Origin: Dehalococcoidia bacterium
Lineage (GTDB): Bacteria > Chloroflexota > Dehalococcoidia > Dehalococcoidales > BS750m-G39
DNA length: 24,978 nt
NCBI GenBank assembly: GCA_030615425.1
Contig: JAUWZG010000004.1
Span: 1 to 24,978 of the forward strand
Direction: 5' to 3'
Both the position numbers and the translations under genes were made by a program. The notes beneath the pieces were generated by a model. It was given only the letters and a program-made list of their open reading frames with translations. It made no database searches and had not been told where the DNA came from. This document shows, one piece after another, positions 6,862-14,118 of the stretch (positions are counted from its first letter, which is position 1; each line of letters opens with the position of its first letter).

Positions 6862-7092
6862 TTAATCAGCACCCTTCAGCTGCTTCCATCTTTCCTCACC
6901 CAGGCACTCGCGGGCTGAAGCGCACCACTCAATACAGGAAGGCACCTTCTCCCGATAGACATACTTGCCACACTTGTGGCACTTTACTCGCATTTCGTCG
7001 GAGAAGATTTCAACCTCAGCGCCACAGCTCGGGCATTTATGCACTGATACCCTCAGGCTTCTGAATTCCTGCCCCGGGCATTTGCTATACAT
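6862..7092 (-). CDS. Small eight-cysteine protein of unknown function
   Basis: This 76-residue protein has eight cysteines: C5; a zinc-ribbon-like pair HKCPSC (C20, C23) with KCHKCG (C38, C41); then C53, C57 and C63 in a helical tail (VPSCIEWCASARECLGEERW). The first part could hold zinc or a rubredoxin-like iron. The CxxxCxxxxxC tail could bind a cluster or metal, but this is inference. I chose the Met at 7092 because GGAGGAGAGGA directly precedes it; a longer frame from 7155 would overlap the superoxide reductase gene. It sits between superoxide reductase and a ferritin-like protein, so a redox or metal-delivery role in oxidative defence is plausible. Confidence 0.75.
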   Translation of the reverse strand: MYSKCPGQEFRSLRVSVHKCPSCGAEVEIFSDEMRVKCHKCGKYVYREKVPSCIEWCASARECLGEERWKQLKGAD

Positions 7093-7121
7093 TCCTCTCC
7101 TCCTCGTGGAGCATAAGTCTG

Positions 7122-7499
7122 TTAACCAGTTTTCCACAAGCCATGGATATTGCAATACTCTCTGGCGGTTACCCTTTTGGCTTTGATGTCAAAATTTGCC
7201 TCAGGTTTATCTCCAGGTTTGAGGAACTGCCGGCAGCTTCCGCTGTCGGCAATTACCTCTACCCACTCTATATAGTGTTTTTCCTCCATGGGGTGAGGTA
7301 CATCGCCAACCTTGACTTTTGTTCCTTTGTCGGTTGATTCAACAACAGGCACATGTTTTTCCAGTCCAATGTCGGCTGTTTTTTCCTTGAGCAACTCCAT
7401 TGGCTGTCCGCAACAGACCAGTTCCCCTTTTCCGGTATGTAGCACTTCAACAATATTACCGCAAACGTTGCACCTGTAGACCTGCTTTTGATTTGTCAT
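7122..7499 (-). CDS. dfx: Desulfoferrodoxin (two-iron superoxide reductase)
   Basis: The 125-residue protein reduces superoxide to hydrogen peroxide without making oxygen, the usual superoxide defence in anaerobes. The N-terminal desulforedoxin centre has C10, C13, C29 and C30 (YRCNVCG, VCCGQ). The catalytic Fe(His)4Cys centre has H49 (EKHVPV), H69, H75 (EEKHYIEW), C116 and H119 (EYCNIHGLW). The E47-K48 pair before H49, where the Lys helps guide superoxide, is kept. Length is normal for class I. AAAGGGGGA precedes the start. The neighbouring rubredoxin-containing flavoprotein, 11 bases upstream, is a natural electron donor. Confidence 0.97.
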   Translation of the reverse strand: MTNQKQVYRCNVCGNIVEVLHTGKGELVCCGQPMELLKEKTADIGLEKHVPVVESTDKGTKVKVGDVPHPMEEKHYIEWVEVIADSGSCRQFLKPGDKPEANFDIKAKRVTAREYCNIHGLWKTG

Positions 7500-7510
7500 G
7501 TTGTCCCCCT

Positions 7511-8197
7511 TTATTCCACCTTCTCAAATTCGCTCTTGGCTGCCCCGCAGATGGGACAAACCCAGTCATCAGGTATTTCCTCAAAGGGCGTCCCCGGTTT
7601 AATGCCGCCATCGGGGTCTCCCAGTTCCGGGTCATAGACATAACCACAAACGGTACATTCGTATTTCGCCATTTTGGATGCTGCCTCCTTTTTCTCCTCA
7701 ATATAGCTGGGGGCAGTCTTGGGAGTGGTGCCCCGCTTGACCTGATGGTAATAGGCATAGGTCATAGGCTCGCCTTCCCCGATGACCTCTGCCCCCACCA
7801 GCTCTCCGATGAAAATGGTATGTGTTCCCACATCTACCTCTTTATTCACCCTGGCTTCCAGATAAGCTAGGGTATGGTTGGTGACCACCGGTGCCTGGGT
7901 CTCACCTATTTTGTAATTAATGCCCTTAAACTTATCCATGTCTCTGCCCGACTTGAAGCCGAAGTGACCAATGAAAGCCAGAGGCGTATCCCGGGAGAGA
8001 ATGGAAGCGGTAAAGACCTTGCTTTGCTTAATGAACTCATGGGTTAGATTGCTTTTGTTAATGCTTACGGCAATGGTTGGCGGCTCGGAAGTTATTTGAA
8101 TCACCGTGTTAGCCACTTGCCCGTTGAGCCGGTCTCCCTTCCGTGAGCATATAATGTATAGACCGTAGCTTAATTTATGCAGAGCCTTAAGATTCAT
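7511..8197 (-). CDS. hrb: Flavin reductase-rubredoxin fusion (high-molecular-weight rubredoxin)
   Basis: This 228-residue fusion carries an FMN-binding flavin reductase domain (about 1-155) followed by a rubredoxin (about 176-228). The rubredoxin cysteines are C181, C184 ([10 protein letters not shown]), C214 and C217 (CPICGAA), with [14 protein letters not shown] between them. This order matches the Hrb protein of Moorella, which takes electrons from NADH and feeds an FprA-type flavo-diiron NO/O2 reductase. No FprA is in the window. The next gene is superoxide reductase, so that protein or the ferritin/rubrerythrin-like proteins may be the acceptor here. GAGGCGAG lies before the ATG. Cytoplasmic. 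Confidence 0.93.
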   Translation of the reverse strand: MNLKALHKLSYGLYIICSRKGDRLNGQVANTVIQITSEPPTIAVSINKSNLTHEFIKQSKVFTASILSRDTPLAFIGHFGFKSGRDMDKFKGINYKIGETQAPVVTNHTLAYLEARVNKEVDVGTHTIFIGELVGAEVIGEGEPMTYAYYHQVKRGTTPKTAPSYIEEKKEAASKMAKYECTVCGYVYDPELGDPDGGIKPGTPFEEIPDDWVCPICGAAKSEFEKVE

Positions 8198-8251
8198 CTC
8201 TCGCCTCGTTTACATTAGTTCCTTTTCGCTGGCTTCCGCTCCTTCCCCTCC

Positions 8252-8482
8252 CTACTTAGACTTCTTGACATAGGCTTTATATCCCTCAGCGTCTTCCTCA
8301 ATGCCCAATAGTTCATTCCCTGTGGCGCGGCACCAGGCAGGCATATCTTCTTTTATCCCCTCGTCGTCAGCCAGAATCTCCAGCACCTGCCCTGCCTTCA
8401 GCTCTTTGAGCTTTTTGGCGGTTTGGTAAATGGGCATAGGGCAGTAGAGTCCAATGCAGTCTAGGGTGGCATCTGTCTTCAT
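8252..8482 (-). CDS. tusA: TusA/SirA-like sulfur carrier
   Basis: The 76-residue protein has the TusA signature LDCIGLYCPMPIY. C14 in CPMP is the persulfide-carrying cysteine, and a second Cys (C9) precedes it, as often seen. The family accepts sulfur from a desulfurase or rhodanese and passes it to DsrE-type or biosynthetic partners. The start at 8482 is set by AAGGAGGGCACT; an upstream extension of the frame runs into the preceding gene. It is 10 bases after the DsrE-like gene, a pairing common in persulfide relays. The sulfur donor is uncertain because the local IscS-like protein lacks its PLP lysine. Confidence 0.92.
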   Translation of the reverse strand: MKTDATLDCIGLYCPMPIYQTAKKLKELKAGQVLEILADDEGIKEDMPAWCRATGNELLGIEEDAEGYKAYVKKSK

Positions 8483-8492
8483 AGTGCCCTCC

Positions 8493-8969
8493 TTAAATAA
8501 ACAGATTGACCTTTCCCTCTTTAGCCTCAGCCATATAGGCAGCCACTCCACCGAAGCTGTCCACCTCAGGGATGAAGGCGTCCTTGGAGATTCCCATAAT
8601 CCCCATAGTGTTGGTGCAGGCGATAAATTTGACCCCTGCTTCCTTGGCGGTAGCGATCAACTCATCAACAGAGGGGAACTTAGCATCCCGCATTAGCTTC
8701 CCCATCATCCACTTGCCTAGGCCGAGCATATGAAATTTAGATAAAGGTAATCTCTTGGAGCCGCCACGGTTCATAAAATTGAGCATCTTCCTCATTATCC
8801 CCCGGCTTTTGATTGAGCCCTCGTTTCTTTTGATGATATTTAGACCCCAGAAGGTGAAGAACATACTTACCTCCATCCCCATAGAGGCGGCGCCGATAGC
8901 TATGTTGAAGGCAGCCAGGGCTTTATCCATTTCCCCACTGAATACCACCAGAGTAACTTTTTCCGGCAT
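8493..8969 (-). CDS. DsrE/DsrF/DrsH-like sulfur-transfer protein
   Basis: The 158-residue protein opens with VTLVVFSGEMDKALAAFNIA and has GMEVSMFFTFWGLNIIKR, both typical of the DsrE-like family often encoded beside TusA. The single conserved Cys is C118 in FIACTNTMGIMG, at the family's persulfide site. A Met/Lys-rich stretch (55-95) is the usual insert of this subfamily and may form a hydrophobic surface helix. AAGGGGGC precedes the start. It lies 10 bases after iscU and 10 before tusA, which supports a sulfur relay. Cytoplasmic. Confidence 0.88.
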   Translation of the reverse strand: MPEKVTLVVFSGEMDKALAAFNIAIGAASMGMEVSMFFTFWGLNIIKRNEGSIKSRGIMRKMLNFMNRGGSKRLPLSKFHMLGLGKWMMGKLMRDAKFPSVDELIATAKEAGVKFIACTNTMGIMGISKDAFIPEVDSFGGVAAYMAEAKEGKVNLFI

Positions 8970-8979
8970 GGTAGCCCCC

Positions 8980-9579
8980 TTATTTCCCTTCTAGTTTGCC
9001 CCCGCACTGGGGACAGACCTTTGCTTCTCTCGCCACTGCTATCTGGCACCTGCTGCAGTAACGTAGGGTCACGCCACAGGGCTGGCAGTAAGGTAGAGCA
9101 GATATAACCAGCTCCTCTTCACAGTATGGGCAAAAACACTTTCCCCCCTCGTTCTTCGGGTCTTCACCCCTTTTTATCTTTCTCCTCTTTTTGCTTTTCA
9201 CTGCTTTGCCCTGCTTCTCAAGGTAGTCATCGATAGCTTTATTCAGAGCTTGGGCGCCGAGGTTAGAGCAATGATACTTGTTCTTAGGCAGCCCCTCCAG
9301 CTCCTCAGCCACCAGCGCTGGGGTTATCCTTCTTGCCTCTTCCAGGGTCTTGCCCATAGCCATCTCACTCACGATACTGGAAACAGCAATGGCGGCCCCG
9401 CAGCCGAAGGTCTTGAACTTGACGTCGCTGAGGTGGTTATCATCAACCTTGATGTAGAAGGCCATCATGTCCCCACAGACGGGGTTGCCCACCTCTCCAA
9501 TGCCGTCAGCATTCTCTATCTCGCCCACATTGCGGGGGTTCATGAAGTGGTCCATCACTTTATCGCTGTAAATGGGCAT
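8980..9579 (-). CDS. iscU: IscU/NifU-type Fe-S scaffold fused to a double zinc ribbon
   Basis: Residues 1-120 form an IscU scaffold, on which Fe-S clusters are built. The three cluster cysteines are C35 with D37 (NPVCGDMM), C60 (FGCGAA) and C104 (HCSNLGAQAL). After a Lys/Arg-rich linker (about 121-145) there are two zinc-ribbon-like modules: C150/C153 with C165/C168, and C175/C178 with C189/C192. The usual C-terminal Nfu or NifU ferredoxin domains are absent, so this fusion is uncommon. The start lies one base after the stop of the IscS-like gene, with GAGGAGGG inside that gene, implying translational coupling. Scaffold function is very likely; the ribbon's role is unknown. Confidence 0.92.
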   Translation of the reverse strand: MPIYSDKVMDHFMNPRNVGEIENADGIGEVGNPVCGDMMAFYIKVDDNHLSDVKFKTFGCGAAIAVSSIVSEMAMGKTLEEARRITPALVAEELEGLPKNKYHCSNLGAQALNKAIDDYLEKQGKAVKSKKRRKIKRGEDPKNEGGKCFCPYCEEELVISALPYCQPCGVTLRYCSRCQIAVAREAKVCPQCGGKLEGK

Positions 9580-9580
9580 C

Positions 9581-10768
9581 TTATTTCCCTCCTCTCTGAC
9601 CTTTTAGGAATTTGGCATATAGTGGTGACATCTGCCGTAGCCTGTCCACAATGGGCGGCAGTGCCTCTAATACATAGTCAACGTCCTCCTCAGTATTCTC
9701 CAGACCGAAGCTGAAGAGTAGCGATCCCTGAGCTATTTCAGGGGGAATCCCCATAGCTGTGAGCACATGTGAGCCTTTGAGAGCTCTGGAGGTACAGGCT
9801 GAGCCGCTGGATACTGCTACCCCCTGGTGATTCAATAGCATGAGCATCGCCTCTCCTTCAATGAACTCGATACAGAAGCTGGTATTGCCAGGGAGGCGCT
9901 GGGTGGGATGTCCGGTAAGCATCACATGCTCGATTCGGGACGGTAGGCTCTCGATTAACCTGTTTCGTAAAGCTGAGGTGTGTTTCACCCTTGATTCCTT
10001 CTCTGCTTTGGCTAGTTCAGCAGCCTTCCCCAAGCCTACTATTGCCGGCACATTCTCAGTCCCGGCCCTCCGCCCCCCTTCTTGCACCCCCCCATCGAGG
10101 AAGGGGATAATTCGCACCCCCTTCCTGATCCAGAGAGCACCAACCCCTTTGGGACCGTAGAACTGATTACCAGCCAAGCTTAGTGTATCGGCTCCGAGTT
10201 CTTTGACATCGACAGGTATTGTGCCCACGGTAGCCACGGCATCAGTGTGGAACAGAGCCCCTGTTTTCTTCACCGTACTAGCTATCTCAGCGATGGGCTC
10301 GATGGTGCCCACTTCACCGTTGGCGTGCATCACTGAGACTAGAATGGTATCCTCCCTTATGCTTTGGGCTACGTCCTTGGGGTCCACCAGCCCAAACCTG
10401 TCCACCGGGACTAGGGTAAGCTCAAAGCCCCATTTCTCCAGGGTTCTGGCAGAATGCAATACTGAGAAATGCTCAATTGCAGAGACAACTACATGCTTAC
10501 CCTTAGATTGCTGAGCCATCGCCAACCCTTTAATAGCGAAGTTATTCGACTCAGTGCCGCTGGAGGTGAAGATAATCTCCTCCGGCTGGGCACCTATAAG
10601 GTCTGCTACCTTGCCCCGGGCATCCTCTATCGCTTCCCTGGCTTCATCTCCCCAACCATGTAGAGACTGGGGATTACCATAAGCACCCTTGAGATAAGAC
10701 AGCATAGCTTCCAGCGCTTCAGGCGTTATCGAGGTAGTGGCAACGTGATCCAAGTAAACCTTTCTCAT
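9581..10768 (-). CDS. IscS/NifS-like protein lacking the PLP-binding lysine
   Basis: The 395-residue protein aligns by eye along the full length of class V cysteine desulfurases. Kept features are TSSGTESNN, H100 (IEH), D176 (HTDAV), RRAGTENVPAI and the catalytic-cysteine loop SSGSACTSRA (C325). The PLP lysine is missing: the usual HK before the FYGPKG motif is N201-Q202 (codons AAT CAG at 10168-10163). Also changed are YLDNAATT to YLDHVATT, NNEVG to NGEVG, the Gln after HTDAV to Ala179, and the substrate Arg of S-x-RFS to Leu351. Ordinary desulfurase activity is therefore unlikely. The IscS of Archaeoglobus fulgidus, which lacks this Lys yet binds IscU, is a precedent. GGAGGTAGGAA precedes the start. 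Confidence 0.92.
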   Translation of the reverse strand: MRKVYLDHVATTSITPEALEAMLSYLKGAYGNPQSLHGWGDEAREAIEDARGKVADLIGAQPEEIIFTSSGTESNNFAIKGLAMAQQSKGKHVVVSAIEHFSVLHSARTLEKWGFELTLVPVDRFGLVDPKDVAQSIREDTILVSVMHANGEVGTIEPIAEIASTVKKTGALFHTDAVATVGTIPVDVKELGADTLSLAGNQFYGPKGVGALWIRKGVRIIPFLDGGVQEGGRRAGTENVPAIVGLGKAAELAKAEKESRVKHTSALRNRLIESLPSRIEHVMLTGHPTQRLPGNTSFCIEFIEGEAMLMLLNHQGVAVSSGSACTSRALKGSHVLTAMGIPPEIAQGSLLFSFGLENTEEDVDYVLEALPPIVDRLRQMSPLYAKFLKGQRGGK

Positions 10769-10797
10769 TTCCTACCTCCAGAATCTGTGGTAGTTAT

Positions 10798-11337
10798 TCA
10801 GCCCCCATCCAGGGAGGGATGTTCCGTTTTGACAAACCAACCTGCCGGGTCTTTGAGATATTCGTAGTAGTCGAGCAGAACCAGGTGATGTTCCCTTTCT
10901 TCGGCGGCTACGGCATGATAAAAGTCTCTCTCAGCATCACGGGTAGCAATTTTCCCCTGGCGTGTATAGTAATCATAAGTCTTGTTTTCCATATCCATAG
11001 CGGTCTGTATAGCATCAAGTTCAGTGGCAGGTGCTTTTACCCTTGAGCCGATTTCCTCGGTTGCCCGGGCAAATACAGTTCTCAGTCTTTGACCCCCGTC
11101 AGGTTGAAAATCAGTCTCTGGCCAGGCTTTCTTGTTGCGGATAGCATTATATATCTGCTTAAACTCCTGCCGGTGGATATCTTCTTCAGCAGCTAGCCTC
11201 TGTAGTAGCTTCTTACCCAGCTCATTACCGCTTTCCTGGCTGGCTTTCAGGTAATATTGCTTGCCGTCAATTTCCATCTGGATGGCAATTCTAAGTACCT
11301 CTAGAGTCTTATCCTGTTCGCTTTCCATCATTGCCAT
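10798..11337 (-). CDS. Rubrerythrin/ferritin-like diiron protein
   Basis: The 179-residue four-helix protein has the diiron pattern of rubrerythrin-like ferritins: E22 (IQMEIDGKQYY), E52 with H55 (AAEEDIHRQEF), E117 (MDMENKTYDYY) and E147 with H150 (AAEEREHHLVLLDYYEYL). The C-terminal rubredoxin of classical rubrerythrin is absent, though rubredoxin is supplied by a nearby gene. A role in peroxide removal or iron handling fits. It is the first gene of the minus-strand run, 29 bases before the IscS-like gene, and TGGAGGTGAGGCT precedes its ATG. I found no convincing promoter in the 171 bases upstream. Confidence 0.85.
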   Translation of the reverse strand: MAMMESEQDKTLEVLRIAIQMEIDGKQYYLKASQESGNELGKKLLQRLAAEEDIHRQEFKQIYNAIRNKKAWPETDFQPDGGQRLRTVFARATEEIGSRVKAPATELDAIQTAMDMENKTYDYYTRQGKIATRDAERDFYHAVAAEEREHHLVLLDYYEYLKDPAGWFVKTEHPSLDGG

Positions 11338-11508
11338 AGCCTCACCTCCAGGTTACTGTCCCAAACAACGCCTTAGCTTCGGCTGGCGCTAACATAATAA
11401 ACAGGAAACAGTGACAAAATCATAAAATCAGGGAAAAAAATCTTGCAGAGTTATCACATTTCCCGCACCACCGCCTAATTGTAGTATAACCAATATCGCC
11501 GCGGATTT

Positions 11509-11706
11509 CTACAGTTGCTTCGGGGACGACTTTCCCTTTTGCTTCAACGCCTTTACCACTTTCTCCGGCGTTATTGGGAGTTCCTTAAACCATACTCCTA
11601 TGGCATCGTGGATGGCGCTGACCAGCGTCGGAGGTGGACTGACAATGCTACCTTTCTGGGCAATCTGCGGTAAGAGGTTACCATTAGCGTCAAAACAGGC
11701 GTGGCT
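11509..11706 (-). pseudogene. C-terminal remnant of a molybdopterin (xanthine dehydrogenase-type) oxidase
   Basis: On the minus strand, in the same frame as and directly after the CoA transferase stop, 65 codons read without interruption to TAG at 11509-11511. The text includes PPPTLVSAIHDAIGVWFKEL followed by PITPEKVVKALKQKGK, which strongly resembles the last residues of xanthine-dehydrogenase/aldehyde-oxidase large subunits (AIYDAIGVR...LPITPEKVL). There is no start codon or ribosome-binding site and the other roughly 700 residues are missing. It is a relic of a deletion or rearrangement. Confidence 0.7.
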
Positions 11707-12915
11707 TTAGATTGTTACTTCCTCTTCCTTCAACTTGGTGATGTCATCCCAGCTATAACCTAGCTCCAGTAATATCTCCTCGGTATGCTGACCCAGTTCG
11801 GGTGCTTCCCGCTTGACTGATGCCGGGGTTTCAGCAAACGTCCACGGGAAGCCAAGCATCTTTATCTTGCCCCACACCGGGTGGTCAACCCCGATAACAT
11901 AATCATTGGCTAGGGCTTGTGGGTCTTTAAACACCTCGCTGGATGACTGAACGGGGGTAAAGATTACGTTCTCCTTCTTGAAAATCTTCATCCATTCATC
12001 TATGGTCTTGGCAGCAAACTTCTTATCTAAGATAGACACCAGCTCTTTACCGTTATCGTGTCTAGCCTCTATAGTGTTGAACCTTGGGTCGTGCTCCAAT
12101 TCTTCCAAGCCCATCGCCTTACACACATTGGGCCAGTATCTATCCGGCTGAAGGTGAGCGATGACAATCCATTTACCGTCCTTACACTTATAGTGGTTAT
12201 AGATTGGGTTGCCGGCTTCAGCCCTAATGAATCTGGGAAATTCCTTGCCCAGGACTCCAGGAGCAGCAAAGTTAACTCCATGCAAGGCAATCAGGCTACC
12301 CATTAAGGATGTATCTACCAGCTGCCCCTTGCCCGTTTTCTCTCTGGCATACAGGGCAGCGGTTACCGCCCAGGCACATATAAGTCCGCCTTGCTCATCA
12401 CCCATCCCTGGTATAAGAGTTGCCGGTGGGCCATTCCGCTCCCCACACATCATCATCGTTCCCGCCCTGGCTATTCCGGTATAGTCAAAAGAAAGCTCAT
12501 TGGCATCGGGGCCTTGCCTTCCCCAGCCAGAAGCATGAGCGTAGATAAGACGCGGGTTTATGGACGACAGGGCCTGGTAATCAATCCCCATTCTCCTGGG
12601 AGCATCTATACTCAAATTGGTCACAAAAACATCAGCCCGCTTAATCAGCTCTAAAAATATCTCCTTCCCCTTTTCTGTGTTCAAATCCAGGGCGATACTC
12701 CTCTTATTTCGGTTGTTACTTTCAAAGTAATAGTTACGGCCTTTCAAACCAGTATCGGCACCGATAATTCTCATCATTCCTCTTGCCGGGTCTCCAGTCT
12801 TAGGCTCCACCTTAATTACCTCGGCGCCTAAATCCCCCAACCTCATCCCAGCCACAGGTCCCTGCTGAAACATGGTTATTTCCACCACCCTAATTCCGTC
12901 CAAAGGTCCAGCCAT
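11707..12915 (-). CDS. CoA transferase family III (CaiB/BaiF type)
   Basis: The 402-residue enzyme moves CoA between carboxylic acids. It begins with GIRVVEITMFQQGP and DLGAEVIKVEPKTGDPAR, then has SNNRNKRSIALDL and YAHASGWGRQGP. The likely catalytic Asp, which forms the mixed anhydride, is D173 in GMGDEQGGL; VDTSLMGSL follows. Length is normal. GGAGGATGTAGGAG precedes the ATG. Its own strong promoter lies 120 bases upstream. Substrate cannot be read; formyl-CoA, carnitine, benzylsuccinate and bile-acid transferases all belong here. The attached oxidase tail suggests the locus once encoded a larger catabolic cluster. Confidence 0.92.
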   Translation of the reverse strand: MAGPLDGIRVVEITMFQQGPVAGMRLGDLGAEVIKVEPKTGDPARGMMRIIGADTGLKGRNYYFESNNRNKRSIALDLNTEKGKEIFLELIKRADVFVTNLSIDAPRRMGIDYQALSSINPRLIYAHASGWGRQGPDANELSFDYTGIARAGTMMMCGERNGPPATLIPGMGDEQGGLICAWAVTAALYAREKTGKGQLVDTSLMGSLIALHGVNFAAPGVLGKEFPRFIRAEAGNPIYNHYKCKDGKWIVIAHLQPDRYWPNVCKAMGLEELEHDPRFNTIEARHDNGKELVSILDKKFAAKTIDEWMKIFKKENVIFTPVQSSSEVFKDPQALANDYVIGVDHPVWGKIKMLGFPWTFAETPASVKREAPELGQHTEEILLELGYSWDDITKLKEEEVTI

Positions 12916-13042
12916 CTCCTACATCCTCCTTTCAGTGATAGTGATATCAGTATAGCTACAGGCACATATCAGTGATGAATAGAACTGCAGATATGACTTC
13001 TGCAATAATTCAGCCCTTTTCAGACAAAGCGGCTGTGCCAAA

Positions 13043-13071
13043 ATGTTAGACTTCGCCCCTGGTTTTGTCAA
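13043..13071 (-). promoter_or_regulatory. Promoter of the CoA transferase gene
   Basis: On the minus strand TTGACA (13066-13071), a 17-base spacer and TAACAT (13043-13048) form a near-consensus promoter, leaving a leader of about 120 bases before the start codon. Confidence 0.65.
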
Positions 13072-13096
13072 GTCAGTATGCGTGATAGATAACAAG

Positions 13097-13133
13097 AAGG
13101 CTGGATATGCCAATAATGCCTATATCCAGCCTT
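13097..13133 (-). terminator. Hairpin downstream of the small zinc-ribbon gene
   Basis: AAGGCTGGATAT (13097-13108) pairs perfectly with ATATCCAGCCTT (13122-13133) across a 13-base loop. It lies just past the stop of the zinc-ribbon gene and is followed on the minus strand by CTTGTTATC. The T-run is weak, so termination is likely but not certain. Confidence 0.55.
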
Positions 13134-13158
13134 GCCAGGAAATCTGATACCTACTATT

Positions 13159-13299
13159 TTAGCTCTTCCCTATTCTGAACATCTTAGTGCTACATACAGG
13201 GCATACTCCCTGAGTTGCCGGCCTACCATTCTTCATGGTTATTTGCCTGGCATCTTTCATCTCCCTTTTGGTGCGGCACTTGACACAATAGGCTTGCAT
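13159..13299 (-). CDS. 46-residue zinc-ribbon protein (DUF5679-like)
   Basis: A short gene reads MQAYCVKCRTKREMKDARQI at its start and ends GVCPVCSTKMFRIGKS. The pairs C5/C8 and C33/C36 make a single zinc ribbon, and the MKNGRPATQGVCPVC string matches a small conserved family (DUF5679) found in Chloroflexota and Actinomycetota. Function is unknown. A strong AAGGAGGGAG and a near-consensus promoter just upstream, plus a hairpin just downstream, show it is a real single-gene unit. It is rich in basic residues, so nucleic-acid or ribosome contact is conceivable. Confidence 0.88.
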   Translation of the reverse strand: MQAYCVKCRTKREMKDARQITMKNGRPATQGVCPVCSTKMFRIGKS

Positions 13300-13322
13300 C
13301 GGGGCTCCCTCCTTTTTTATGA

Positions 13323-13351
13323 ACAATAAACCATTCGCTCCATAATGTCAA
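13323..13351 (-). promoter_or_regulatory. Promoter of the zinc-ribbon gene
   Basis: On the minus strand TTGACA (13346-13351) and TATTGT (13323-13328) are 17 bases apart. The start point would lie about 17 bases before the start codon. Confidence 0.7.
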
Positions 13352-13417
13352 TAGTAATTTACGGCTATTTGTACAAGATGGTGATTTTCCCTCTTCTAGC
13401 CATACTGAATTAAATGC

Positions 13418-14116
13418 TCAGGCGTGAATCGGTGGTACTTTTGGTAACCCCCGCTCCCTAATAATAGCTAAAAGCCCTGACATGTCTCCCTTTATGGTAA
13501 TATCGGCGCTTTGCTCAACAGCTTGTGTTTTGGGATTGAAGGCTATTCCGAGACCAGCTTGCCTGAGCATGCATATATCAGCAGTATTGTCGCCAATAGC
13601 TACTGTTCTTTCCAGCAGTATTTTTGCCTTTTCCGAAAGACTGACCAGGGCATTTAGCTTGCATACCGAGTGCTTCAGGCACCCCGTTCTATTGCTCGCC
13701 CAATTTAACGGCATCTCTACCTCTCCAGTAATCTTCCCCCCTTTTACAATAAGCTTATTGGCTAATGTGTAGTCAAAGCCCAGCCTTTCCTTTAGCCGCT
13801 CGGTAGCCAGGGTGTAACTGTCACTGATGATAGCCAATACATGCCCTTCCCTTTTAAGTTCTGCCACGGTCATTTGGACGCCCGGTGAGAGTGGAATTTG
13901 GTCGAAGGTATCAATGACTTCCTTAACTGAGATGCCTTTGAGCAGAGAGGCAATGCTCCTTGTCTTCTCATACTCTGGAATGTTTCTTGACATTATCTCC
14001 TTTAGCTCCGCCTCAAAGCCAAATCTATGAGCCAACCTAAAAATAAACCTATCAGCAATTAAGGTACCATCCATATCAAAGACTATCAGTCTCGGCTCTG
14101 TGGAACAATCTGGCAT
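13418..14116 (-). CDS. HAD phosphatase, SerB-like; probable mannosyl-3-phosphoglycerate phosphatase
   Basis: The 232-residue haloacid-dehalogenase phosphatase has the nucleophile motif FDMDGTLI (D14, D16), motif II IISDS (S98), a Lys near 153 and motif IV IGDNTAD (D166, D170). The helical cap after motif I (about 20-75) makes it a subclass I, phosphoserine-phosphatase-like enzyme. Its start lies two bases after the stop of mannosyl-3-phosphoglycerate synthase, with AAAGGG overlapping the end of that gene, so the two are coupled. The best inference is that it dephosphorylates mannosyl-3-phosphoglycerate to mannosylglycerate, replacing the usual MpgP. A true phosphoserine phosphatase remains possible. 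Confidence 0.82.
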   Translation of the reverse strand: MPDCSTEPRLIVFDMDGTLIADRFIFRLAHRFGFEAELKEIMSRNIPEYEKTRSIASLLKGISVKEVIDTFDQIPLSPGVQMTVAELKREGHVLAIISDSYTLATERLKERLGFDYTLANKLIVKGGKITGEVEMPLNWASNRTGCLKHSVCKLNALVSLSEKAKILLERTVAIGDNTADICMLRQAGLGIAFNPKTQAVEQSADITIKGDMSGLLAIIRERGLPKVPPIHA

Positions 14117-14118
14117 CG

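Noticed and set aside
7093..7155. Longer start for the eight-cysteine protein
   Set aside because: It would overlap the superoxide reductase gene and lacks the strong ribosome-binding site found before the Met at 7092.
8483..8551. Longer start for the TusA-like protein
   Set aside because: The extension runs into the DsrE-like gene and adds residues foreign to TusA; the Met at 8482 has a good ribosome-binding site.
12919..13113. 64-codon minus-strand frame upstream of the CoA transferase
   Set aside because: It lies over the predicted promoter and leader, has no ribosome-binding site and no recognisable motif.
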